A DNA stretch of 64,000 bases from Caballeronia sordidicola (GTDB lineage: Bacteria; Pseudomonadota; Gammaproteobacteria; Burkholderiales; Burkholderiaceae), in NCBI RefSeq assembly GCF_000729995.1, contig NZ_JNFG01000019.1:50823-114822 (forward strand), written 5' to 3'. Below, piece by piece: positions 44,942 through 52,331 of the stretch. Position 1 is the stretch's first letter. Each line of letters opens with the position of its first letter. The notes beneath the pieces were generated by a model. It ran no database searches, was not told the DNA's origin, and was given only the letters and a program-made list of their open reading frames with translations. The position numbers were made by a program, and so were the translations under genes.

Positions 44942-46312
44942 ATGACTGCTGCATTTAACGCTGTGACCCAAGCCACCCGCATGCGGATCGGCGCGGGCGC
45001 GGGTTACTCGGGCGATCGCATCGAACCCGCGGTCGAACTGGCCGAACACGGGGCGCTCGACTATCTCGTGTTCGAGTGCCTGGCAGAGCGGACCATTGCG
45101 CTTGCGCAGCAGGCGCGCAGAGCGAATCCGGAGCTGGGTTATGACCCGTTGCTCGAAGCCCGGATGCGCGCGGTGTTGCCGGCCGCTGTGCGCAATGGTG
45201 TGCGGATTATCTCGAACATGGGAGCGGCGAATCCGTTAGCGGCGGCGCGCAAGACGGCATCGATTGCGCATGAATTGGGTTTGAGCGGTTTGAAAATCGT
45301 GGCAGTCAGCGGCGACGATGTACTCGATGTCGTGAGGCAAGGGACGTATCGATTCGAGGAGTCGGGCGTCAGTGTTGCCGACTACGACAACCGGCTCGTA
45401 TCGGCGAATGCGTATCTGGGCGCGGAACCGATTGTGGATGCGTTGAGGGCCGGCGCCGATATCGTGCTCACCGGTCGCGCGGCCGATCCGTCGTTGTTCA
45501 CGGCGCCGCTGATCCACGCGTTCGGCTGGGCGATGGACGATTGGAACACGCTTGGCCAGGCGACGGTGGTGGGCCATCTCCTCGAATGCGCGGGGCAGAT
45601 CACGGGCGGTTATTTCGCCGATCCCGGTTTCAAGGATGTGCCGATGCTCGCGCGCCTCGGCTTCCCGATAGGCGAGGTCGACGCCGATGGCGCCGTCACG
45701 ATCACTAAGGTCGCGCACGCCGGCGGACGAGTGACGGAGGCCACGTGCAAGGAGCAACTGCTGTACGAAATCCACGATCCCCGTCGATACCTGCAGCCCG
45801 ATGTAGTCGCCGACTTCACTCAGGTTCGCGTGGTGGAGGAAGCACCGGATCGTGTGCGCGTGAGCGGTGGGCGCGGGACATCGCGTACGGGGACGTTGAA
45901 GGTGACCGTGGCTTACGTGGATGGATTTATCGGCGAGGGGCAGATCTCGTATGGCGGCCCGGGCGCGGTCGCGCGAGCGAAACTGGCGCTTGAGATCGTG
46001 CGTGAACGGTTGGAGATAACTGGCGTTGCGACGAGCGAACTGCGCTTCGATTTGATCGGTATCGACTCGCTGCATGGCGCGACGCTGGGTGAGCGTAATG
46101 CAGAACCGTACGAAGTTCGTTTGCGTGTCGCTGGCCGCACCGATTCGATGGAGCAGGCGGTTCGTATCGGCAATGAAGTCGAGACCCTTTATACCAACGG
46201 TCCGGCTGGCGGCGGTGGGGTGACAAAGACGGCACGCGAGGTGATCGCGGTGCAGTCGGTTTTGATGCCACGAGAACTCGTGCGGCCATCGTTTGAAATG
46301 GTGGAGGTTTGA
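44942..46312 (+). CDS. AtuA-type (DUF1446) acyclic terpene utilization protein, large part
   Basis: A 456-residue protein of the AtuA/DUF1446 family. It begins IGAGAGYSGDRIEPAVELAEHG and has conserved motifs ISNMGAANP, AVSGDD, TGRAADPS and TNGPAGGGG. The family was named for acyclic terpene catabolism in Pseudomonas, but biochemical activity is not settled; hydratase- or lyase-like roles on CoA esters or hydroxy acids are often proposed. Here it is co-transcribed with a citrate-type carrier and near a CoA transferase and CitE-like lyase, so it likely acts on the same acid. AAGGAA precedes the start. Confidence 0.86.
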   Translation: MTAAFNAVTQATRMRIGAGAGYSGDRIEPAVELAEHGALDYLVFECLAERTIALAQQARRANPELGYDPLLEARMRAVLPAAVRNGVRIISNMGAANPLAAARKTASIAHELGLSGLKIVAVSGDDVLDVVRQGTYRFEESGVSVADYDNRLVSANAYLGAEPIVDALRAGADIVLTGRAADPSLFTAPLIHAFGWAMDDWNTLGQATVVGHLLECAGQITGGYFADPGFKDVPMLARLGFPIGEVDADGAVTITKVAHAGGRVTEATCKEQLLYEIHDPRRYLQPDVVADFTQVRVVEEAPDRVRVSGGRGTSRTGTLKVTVAYVDGFIGEGQISYGGPGAVARAKLALEIVRERLEITGVATSELRFDLIGIDSLHGATLGERNAEPYEVRLRVAGRTDSMEQAVRIGNEVETLYTNGPAGGGGVTKTAREVIAVQSVLMPRELVRPSFEMVEV

Positions 46313-46313
46313 G

Positions 46314-46622
46314 ATGAAACTACGCTTGCTTGCTCACTCCCGAACCGGTGATAAGGGCAATACGTTGAATGTATCGGTGATCTGTTACGACGCGCGGCAC
46401 TACGATCATCTGCTCGCGCATGTCACGCCGGAGCGTGTTAAGGCGCATCTGGGCGATGTGGTGAAGGGCGATGTAACACGCTTCGAATTGCCGGAAATTT
46501 CCGCGATGAATTTCGTACTCGGACGCGCACTGGGCGGTGGCGTGACACGATCGCTCGCGCTCGATGCGCACGGGAAATCGATGAGTTCGGCGTTGATGGA
46601 TCTGGAGATTCCGGAGCCTTGA
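46314..46622 (+). CDS. AtuA-related C-terminal domain protein (small part)
   Basis: A 102-residue protein matching the C-terminal domain of single-chain AtuA proteins, marked by HSRTGDKGNTLNVSVI near the N-terminus and DVTRFELPEISAMNFVLG mid-way. GTGGAGG lies upstream and the ATG at 46314 begins one base after the AtuA stop, so the two form a coupled pair, presumably assembling into one enzyme. In Pseudomonas AtuA both parts are on one chain; here they are separate, which seems common in related clusters. Confidence 0.85.
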   Translation: MKLRLLAHSRTGDKGNTLNVSVICYDARHYDHLLAHVTPERVKAHLGDVVKGDVTRFELPEISAMNFVLGRALGGGVTRSLALDAHGKSMSSALMDLEIPEP

Positions 46623-46745
46623 GGCGTTGCGTTCTTGCGTTGAGATGGACTGGCTAAGGCGAGCCGGACGCTATATGTGAACTCTCAACTCCTGGCCGTC
46701 GCCAACACGTTCCAGTCGTTTGGCCGCAAGCAAATTTGCACAAGC

Positions 46746-46781
46746 CGTCATCGCCATGACAACCAAGTCACGGCGATGACG
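46746..46781. terminator. Hairpin between the convergent AtuA and NYN genes
   Basis: CGTCATCGCC (46746-46755) pairs with GGCGATGACG (46772-46781), with GAC/GTC pairing inside. No T-run on either strand, so it may be a Rho-assisted bidirectional stop or simply a dyad. The rest of 46623-46794 shows nothing else. Confidence 0.4.
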
Positions 46782-46794
46782 CGTCTTCATACGT

Positions 46795-48417
46795 TCACTC
46801 TTCGCTCGTTGCGGCCGCTGTCTTTCGCGGACGCCGGCTAGCCGGCGCCGTTTTACGTGGCGTCCTTTTTGCGGCTGTTTTCTTTGCAGCCGTTTTCTTG
46901 GCTTGAGACTCGTCCGTGCTGTCGACGGTGTCAGCTGCAGCGGCAGTCTCAACCGGCGCTTCCGGCTGCGTCTTTGCCACGACTTTCTTCGCTGCCGCCT
47001 GACGCCCACGCCGCGCTACGCCGGGTTTAGGTGACGGCGGTTCACCTACTTCGCTCGGTTGCGCAAGGGCTTCTTCCGTGCGTTCCACGAACACGAATTC
47101 GTCCTTGGCCTTCGGCGGTAGCGTGAAGAACGGTCGCTCGTCGGCGGCTTCGGCGCGAGCTTCGGGTGGCAGTTCCTGTGCTGCATCGAACACCGGTTCG
47201 TGAACCTGCGGTCTTGGGTTCCGATTGTTCCTGCGATTGCGGTCGCGGCCCTGCCTCGGTCGCGCATCGGCGCGGGCCTCAGGTTGCGCGTCTTGCGCTT
47301 CGTCGAGCAGCGGTTCCGCTACCTGCGATCGTGGGTTCGGTTCGTCCCTGCGATCAGGTTCGCCACTCGATTCGGAGCGCGGTTCTGCATGCGTTGCGGG
47401 TTGGGCTTCGCGCGGTTCATCGAAGAGCGGTTCGGAAACTTGCGGACGCGGGTTGCGGCCCTTTCTACGATTCCGGTCGTTACCCGAGCCACCCGTCTGC
47501 CGGTTTTCCTTCGACACGACAGGCGCCTCGACGTCCCTCACCGGTTCCGTTGCGGCCACAGATTGCGCGCGAAACACAAATGAACCCGACTTTTCATCCC
47601 GTCCCACTTCGAGCAGACCGCGCACTTGCGCTTCTTCCAGCAGATTGCCAAATGCGCGAAAGCCGTAGTACGACTCGTTGAAATCGGGCTTGCGCCGCTT
47701 GATCGCGCTCTTGAGCACTGAGGCCCAGATCTTGCCGCTTTCGCCGCGCTCGGAGGCGAGGTCATCGAACGTTTCCACCGCAATCGCGATGGCCTTGGCC
47801 TTGCGTGCTTCAAGTTCCTGCTTCGGCTGGCGGTCGTCGTCGGGCGAGCGCTTCGCCGACGATGCCACCGCGTTCGCATCCCGTGCGTCGCGTGCTTCAC
47901 GGGCCTCGCGCGCTTCCCGCTTGGCAATGCTGCGTTGCTGCTCGCGTACGAGGTCATCGTAGAAAATGAATTCATCGCAGTTCGCAACCAGCAGGTCGGA
48001 GGTCGAGTTTTTCACGCCCACGCCGATCACTTTCTTCGCGTTCTCGCGCAACTTCGACACGAGCGGCGAGAAGTCCGAATCGCCGCTGATGATGACGAAC
48101 GTATCCACGTGCGATTTCGTGTAGCAGAGATCGAGCGCGTCAACGACGAGGCGGATGTCCGCTGAATTCTTGCCCGACTGACGCACGTGCGGAATTTCGA
48201 TCAGCTCGAAACTCGCTTCGTGCATCGCGGCTTTAAAACCTTTGTAGCGATCCCAGTCGCAATAAGCCTTTTTCACCACGATGCTGCCTTTGAGCAGCAG
48301 CCGTTCGAGCACCGGCATGATGTCGAACTTGTCGTACTTTGCGTCGCGCACGCCGAGGGCGACGTTTTCGAAGTCGCAAAACAACGCCATGCTGACGCTA
48401 TCAGGGGATGAGGCCAT
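46795..48417 (-). CDS. NYN-domain (LabA/DUF88-like) RNase-family protein with OST-HTH/LOTUS domain and repeat tail
   Basis: A 540-residue protein. Residues 9-155 are a NYN/PIN-like domain with acidic residues D15 (CDFENV), D87 (SADIRL), D113 and D115 (SGDSDF) expected for RNA cleavage. A charged helix (REAREAREARDARD, about 167-180) leads to an OST-HTH/LOTUS RNA-binding domain at 203-284. Residues 313-424 carry three imperfect repeats of a roughly 40-residue unit around NPRPQVxEPxFD. The end (about 468-540) is Lys/Ala/Pro-rich like histone H1. RNA turnover or RNA-protein assembly is the likely role. CTGGAG precedes the ATG at 48417; 17 further codons are open upstream. Confidence 0.85.
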   Translation of the reverse strand: MASSPDSVSMALFCDFENVALGVRDAKYDKFDIMPVLERLLLKGSIVVKKAYCDWDRYKGFKAAMHEASFELIEIPHVRQSGKNSADIRLVVDALDLCYTKSHVDTFVIISGDSDFSPLVSKLRENAKKVIGVGVKNSTSDLLVANCDEFIFYDDLVREQQRSIAKREAREAREARDARDANAVASSAKRSPDDDRQPKQELEARKAKAIAIAVETFDDLASERGESGKIWASVLKSAIKRRKPDFNESYYGFRAFGNLLEEAQVRGLLEVGRDEKSGSFVFRAQSVAATEPVRDVEAPVVSKENRQTGGSGNDRNRRKGRNPRPQVSEPLFDEPREAQPATHAEPRSESSGEPDRRDEPNPRSQVAEPLLDEAQDAQPEARADARPRQGRDRNRRNNRNPRPQVHEPVFDAAQELPPEARAEAADERPFFTLPPKAKDEFVFVERTEEALAQPSEVGEPPSPKPGVARRGRQAAAKKVVAKTQPEAPVETAAAADTVDSTDESQAKKTAAKKTAAKRTPRKTAPASRRPRKTAAATSEE

Positions 48418-48644
48418 AGAAACTCCAGCAGGAATGCCGGGTGTGCACGGCAGTATTAACGAGCGCACATGATATCTGTTTGTGGGCTGGGGTTTTAAAG
48501 GAGAGAAACAATCGTGGCGGGGAAGGGGCTGTCAGAGCCTCGCGCATGCCGGCAACCGACGCGTTGTGATGCGGGGGGATGTTCGGGTTCGGCAGTCTGC
48601 CGGTCGCAGATGCGGTAATCGACTTTGAGCCCGGACTCAATGCG
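48418..48644. other. Gene-free region upstream of the NYN gene
   Basis: About 230 bases between the NYN gene start and the old tRNA terminator. It should hold the NYN promoter; no gene or convincing boxes seen. Beyond the terminator and left attachment site, 48704-48834 belongs to the decayed element. Confidence 0.5.
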
Positions 48645-48679
48645 AAAAAGCCGTCTCTGCATACGCAGAAACGGCTTTT
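48645..48679 (-). terminator. Terminator originally belonging to tRNA-Leu
   Basis: On the minus strand AAAAGCCGT-TCTGC pairs with GCAGA-ACGGCTTTTT around a GTAT loop. It sits right after the displaced tRNA 3' fragment at 48686-48703, so before insertion it would have followed the tRNA by a few bases. Confidence 0.75.
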
Positions 48680-48685
48680 CGGAAA

Positions 48686-48703
48686 TGGTGCCCGGGGCCG
48701 GAA
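48686..48703. repeat. Left attachment site (displaced tRNA-Leu 3' fragment)
   Basis: TGGTGCCCGGGGCCGGAA, identical to the tRNA-Leu 3' end at 49661-49678; identity stops at both edges. Confidence 0.82.
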
Positions 48704-48834
48704 GAGATGGCTGATGAGCAACCTGCAAAGCTTTACATGTTTGCGCAGCGCTGCATCAGGAAGTTCATCGACATCTACGCGCTCTAGCTCTTTCATCTTA
48801 AGATGAAGTTCATCAATCAGCAGCTCTCTTAGGT

Positions 48835-49254
48835 CTACTGCGTCTTGAAGCTGGGGCCGACACCGAAAAACACTATTACGGACCAGTCAAGAAGTTGGAG
48901 CACCTTGCTAGTCAACGCTTCAGCTTTTGCTGAGTCCGGGGAGTCGCTTTCTGCGGAGGCGTCGCTATGCGCTTGCTGCAGTACTTCTTCAATGTGGCGC
49001 GAGTTCAATTTGAAGACAAACAGGAGGCTAACCGCCGCACCTAAAAATGAGATGGCAGCTAGCGCATATAAAACGAGCACGGTTATTGAGCTAGCGCCTA
49101 GCGATGTAAACAGAGTGAGGAGCAGCGCCACTCCGCCTGTCGAGAGCACTAGTAGGCTCTTGTCGTATTCAAGCCTCGTGTTGAACCACGCCGCGACATT
49201 GGCAGCATAAAACTGCAGATTTTCCTCTTGGATAAACTCTTCGTTCGTTTTCAT
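48835..49254 (-). CDS. Small membrane protein carried by the decayed element, function unknown
   Basis: A 139-residue protein. A polar N-terminus (1-32) with FNTRLEYDKSLL precedes two helices (about 33-53 and 58-81), then a soluble acidic stretch (Ser/Asp/Glu-rich, 98-112) and a third partial hydrophobic segment at 119-133 that stops abruptly in GVGPSFKTQ. The abrupt end suggests a truncation or frameshift. AGGAAA precedes the start. Two-helix proteins of this kind are common on islands and prophages, sometimes as effector or defence components, but I cannot assign one here. Confidence 0.6.
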   Translation of the reverse strand: MKTNEEFIQEENLQFYAANVAAWFNTRLEYDKSLLVLSTGGVALLLTLFTSLGASSITVLVLYALAAISFLGAAVSLLFVFKLNSRHIEEVLQQAHSDASAESDSPDSAKAEALTSKVLQLLDWSVIVFFGVGPSFKTQ

Positions 49255-49375
49255 TGTTTCCTGGGAACGCGTGGGGGGCGGGCCGAATAATTTGAGGCAA
49301 ATTTATGAAAGGGTATCTGATAAAGCCAGCCTGTCAGTCACGTTCCCCCCCTGCCCCCTCGGTTTCCACGCGTGC

Positions 49376-49576
49376 TCATCCGTCTGCCTTAATGCGCCCA
49401 TCGGGGGGCACGCGCGATATCTGCTTGGCTGCCACGCCCATGTCAGATGTGCGAAGGTTCACCTTCATCAACTTCTTCCCGTAGTGGGGCTGGAGGTCAA
49501 TCGGAACAGGACGCTGGAAGTAGAAAGCGCTTCTGCCTGAGTAGGAACATCTCAAGGTGATGGTTCGTATCTGCAT
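49376..49576 (-). pseudogene. Truncated tyrosine-recombinase (integrase) N-terminus
   Basis: A 66-codon fragment starting MQIRTITLR. YFQRPVPIDLQPHYGKK and LRTSDMGVAAKQISR match the N-terminal DUF6538-like domain of island integrases (fragments cited in part). It then stops; the SAM-like core-binding and catalytic domains with the Arg-His-Tyr residues are absent. It starts 85 bases from the tRNA and reads away from it. The stump alone cannot catalyse recombination. Confidence 0.75.
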
Positions 49577-49660
49577 TGGGTAACTACCACTTAAGTTACC
49601 ACAGAAACACGACCTTATAAGCCGGGGAGGCTTGCTGCGTAAGGACTTCAGAAGTTTGCG

Positions 49661-49678
49661 TGGTGCCCGGGGCCGGAA
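49661..49678. repeat. Right attachment site within the tRNA-Leu 3' end
   Basis: Same 18 bp as at 48686-48703; here it forms the last 18 nt of the functional tRNA gene. Confidence 0.82.
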
Positions 49679-49745
49679 TCGAACCGGCACGCCTTGCGGC
49701 GGGGGATTTTGAGTCCCCTGCGTCTACCAATTTCACCACCCGGGC
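49661..49745 (-). tRNA. tRNA-Leu (anticodon CAA)
   Basis: An 85-nt tRNA with encoded CCA. Acceptor stem GCCCGGG/CCCGGGC, anticodon stem GGGGA/TCCCC with loop CTCAAAA giving anticodon CAA, long variable arm (CGCCGCAAGGCG), T arm GCCGG-TTCGATT-CCGGC. The long variable arm and the TGGTAGACGC D-arm are typical of leucine tRNAs. Its 3' end is the attachment site for the adjacent element. Confidence 0.95.
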
Positions 49746-49868
49746 AAACAGCATTTGAACCAGCCGACTAGGTGCGGAAAAATTCCGACGCCAACCGGCA
49801 AGTCAGCGATTATGCCGAAAATCGTTTCCGCGGGCAAGCCCTTGGACGCTCCGAGCAGACAACCGCAC

Positions 49869-51029
49869 TCACTGGCTCAAATACGTGAACTGGCCGTTCT
49901 TGATGATGCCCATGACACTGGCCCGCTGATCCAACCCGACGTGATCGGTGGCGCTGGTATTGACCACGCCGTTAGGCACGACCAATTCATGCGCGTGTTC
50001 CAACTCCGAACGCAGCGCCACTCGAAATGCCACCGTCCCCGGCTGCCCGGCCTTCAGCGCGCGTCCGACCGCATCCTGCAGTCGCGGATAGACCCCGGCC
50101 GCATCGCCGGCAAACTGCGTGACCGACCCCTTACCGTACTTCGCCTCGTACGCGTCAACAAACGCCAGCGCTGCTTTCTTCGACGGATGATCAGAAGGCA
50201 GTGTCCGCGCGACCACGACCGGCTGGGTCGGGAACAGCGTGCCTTCCACGTCCTTGCCGCCGAGCTTGATGAACTCCGGCGTGGCAATGCCGTGCGTCTG
50301 ATAAATAGCGCCTTTATAACCGCGCTCGATCAGCGTGCGTTCCGGCAGCACCGTCGGCGTCCCCGCGCCCGCGATCAGAACAGCATCCGGTTTCGCCGCC
50401 ATCAGCTTGAGAATCTGCCCGGTCACGCTCGCGTCCGTGCGATTGAACCGCTCGCTCGCGACCACCTTGATATGCCGCAACTCGGCAAATTTCGAGAACT
50501 CGTTGAACCAGCTATCGCCGTAACTATCGGCGAAACCGATGAAACCGACCGTCTTCACGTTCCGGTTGACCATCGTGCGCGTCATCACATCGGCCATTGC
50601 GCGGTCGGTCTGGGCCATCTTGAACGCCCACACCTTCTTGCCTTCCTGCGGCTCGACCACCGATGCCGAGCCGATCAGCGTGATCATCGGTGTCTGGTAT
50701 TCGGCTACCGGATCGAGCGCCGCGAGCGCTGCCGGCGTGATGTTCGGTCCGACGATCACATCGACTTTATCTTCTGTAATCAGCTTGCGGATATTGCGTA
50801 CCGCTGCGCCCGGGTCGGAGCCATCGTCTAGGATGATGTATTCAGCCTGTTGACCGGCAATCGTCTTCGGCCACATCAGCATGGCGTTCTTGCTCGTGAT
50901 GCCGATAGCGGCCGCCGGGCCGGTGCTCGACAAATCGATACCGACTTTCAACTGCGCATTGGCCGCTACGCTGAAAAATGCGAGTGCGCTGAACATGAGC
51001 GCCGGACGCATGAACTTCGACAACTTCAT
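49869..51029 (-). CDS. Orphan LivK-type ABC transporter binding protein
   Basis: A 386-residue periplasmic binding protein with a signal peptide (cleavage near VAANA, about residue 25) and a type I binding fold starting LKVGIDLSSTGPAAAIG. No permease or ATPase gene is adjacent. It is read in the same direction as cysB, from which it is separated by 141 bases and a terminator. The ligand is unknown; the family binds amino acids, amides or aromatic acids, and closeness to cysB makes a sulfur-containing ligand worth considering. It may use the permeases of another liv-type importer. Confidence 0.88.
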   Translation of the reverse strand: MKLSKFMRPALMFSALAFFSVAANAQLKVGIDLSSTGPAAAIGITSKNAMLMWPKTIAGQQAEYIILDDGSDPGAAVRNIRKLITEDKVDVIVGPNITPAALAALDPVAEYQTPMITLIGSASVVEPQEGKKVWAFKMAQTDRAMADVMTRTMVNRNVKTVGFIGFADSYGDSWFNEFSKFAELRHIKVVASERFNRTDASVTGQILKLMAAKPDAVLIAGAGTPTVLPERTLIERGYKGAIYQTHGIATPEFIKLGGKDVEGTLFPTQPVVVARTLPSDHPSKKAALAFVDAYEAKYGKGSVTQFAGDAAGVYPRLQDAVGRALKAGQPGTVAFRVALRSELEHAHELVVPNGVVNTSATDHVGLDQRASVMGIIKNGQFTYLSQ

Positions 51030-51083
51030 TGGAAGGTCTCCGCGAAGAGGTGTGGTTTAAAAATGCTGAAGTGTGGGGCTGAC

Positions 51084-51108
51084 AAAAATCGCGCGGTACG
51101 ATCGCGCA
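51084..51108 (-). terminator. Intrinsic terminator after cysB
   Basis: On the minus strand GCGCG, 7-base loop, CGCGC, then GATTTTTG. It lies about 60 bases past the cysB stop. Confidence 0.5.
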
Positions 51109-51170
51109 GCGAGAGTTTCGACGCGAGCATTGCCCGCGTCGTGATCAAAGCTGTCGATCCAAGCGCTCAA

Positions 51171-52112
51171 TCAAAGCTCGTAGGTTTCGTGCTCGCCCGA
51201 CAGCGCCTGCTCGATCAGCTTGCGGTTCATGGAAGGCGAAAGCAGTTCGACCAGCGTGTACACATAGCTGCGTAAATACGCGCCTTGTTTCAGAGCGAGC
51301 CGCGTGACATTCGTGCCGAACAGATGGCCGACGGGCATCGCCCGAAGATGTTTATCGCGTTCCGGGTTAAACGCGATATCCGCGAGAATGCCCACCCCCA
51401 GCCCAAGCTCGACATAGGTCTTGATCACGTCGGCATCAATAGCTTCCAGCACGATGTCCGGCGTCAGGTGGCGCAGCGCGAACGCCTGGTTGATCTTCGA
51501 GCGGCCGGCGAATGCGTTGTCGTAGGTGATGATCGGGTATTGCGCGAGGTCGTCGAGCGTCAGCAGCTTGCGTTCGAGCAGCGGATGGTCCGGCTGCACC
51601 ACGGCCACGTGATGCCACTGGAAACACGGCAGCGACACCAGTTCCTTATAGTTGGCGATCGCTTCCGTGGCGATGGCGATATCAGCCTGATCATGTATGA
51701 CCATTTCGGCAACCTGCGTCGGGCTACCTTGCAGAATCGAAAGGTGGACCTTCGGAAAGCGCTTCTTGAACTCTGCGATGGCGTTCGGCAGCGAATACCG
51801 CGCTTGCGTGTGCGTGGCCGCGATCACGAGATTGCCCTGATCCTGCGCCGCGTAATCCTTACCGACGCGCTTCAGGCTTTCCACTTCCTGCAAGATTTTT
51901 TCCACCGATGCCAGGATAATTCGCCCCGGCTCCGTCAGCGAACGAACCCGTTTGCCATGACGCGTGAAGATCTCGACCCCGAGTTCATCCTCCAGCTCGA
52001 TGATCGCCTTCGATACCCCCGGCTGCGACGTGAACAGCGCTTTAGCGGCTTCGGTGAGGTTGTAGTTCTGCCGGACGGCTTCGCGCACGAAGCGGAACTG
52101 GTGCAGATTCAT
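51171..52112 (-). CDS. cysB: CysB-type LysR regulator of sulfur assimilation
   Basis: A 313-residue LysR regulator. The HTH (LTEAAKALFTSQPGVSKAIIELEDELG) and effector region match CysB, with DNTQARY-like motif seen as ATHTQARYSLP and the effector-pocket TYDNAFAGR. CysB activates cys genes when O-acetylserine or N-acetylserine accumulates and sulfide is low. It is divergent from cysI, with a 219-base AT-rich spacer that should hold the sites and both promoters. A paralogue (Cbl) is possible, but adjacency to the cys operon favours CysB. Confidence 0.93.
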   Translation of the reverse strand: MNLHQFRFVREAVRQNYNLTEAAKALFTSQPGVSKAIIELEDELGVEIFTRHGKRVRSLTEPGRIILASVEKILQEVESLKRVGKDYAAQDQGNLVIAATHTQARYSLPNAIAEFKKRFPKVHLSILQGSPTQVAEMVIHDQADIAIATEAIANYKELVSLPCFQWHHVAVVQPDHPLLERKLLTLDDLAQYPIITYDNAFAGRSKINQAFALRHLTPDIVLEAIDADVIKTYVELGLGVGILADIAFNPERDKHLRAMPVGHLFGTNVTRLALKQGAYLRSYVYTLVELLSPSMNRKLIEQALSGEHETYEL

Positions 52113-52331
52113 ATATAACCCATCCGCATATCAAAGTAATTTATCAGTCGTTTGCAATATATAGGAAGTTTATTACCATCGAGGCAATTTTTCCAATATC
52201 GATATCTGTATTTGTCATAAGCAAATGAACGCATGGTCTGAACGGCGTTCCTGTCAACGACTCTACTAATTTCGAGATGCGGCGTGGCTAGGACGCCGTG
52301 TTGAAGGAACTACTAATACTGGGGCCCCCGA

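Larger units (their letters stand above)
48686..49678. mobile_element. Decayed integrative element in the 3' end of tRNA-Leu
   Basis: About 1 kb bounded by identical 18-bp direct repeats, TGGTGCCCGGGGCCGGAA, at 48686-48703 and 49661-49678. The right copy is the 3' end (with CCA) of an intact tRNA-Leu; the left copy is a displaced 3' end next to the terminator. Inside are an integrase N-terminal stump reading away from the tRNA, a small membrane protein gene and, at 48704-48840, a short coding-like frame that runs into the left repeat (DLRELLIDELHLKMKELE). Base composition is visibly more AT-rich than flanking genes. The layout matches a tyrosine-recombinase island reduced by deletion. Confidence 0.8.

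Noticed and set aside
48401..48796. 131-codon reverse frame across the left attachment site
   Set aside because: Its first part looks coding (element remnant) but the rest is the tRNA fragment, terminator and spacer; treated as a remnant, not a gene.
49755..50831. 358-codon plus-strand frame
   Set aside because: Antisense shadow of the orphan binding-protein gene; no start signal and His/Arg-rich composition typical of GC-rich shadows.
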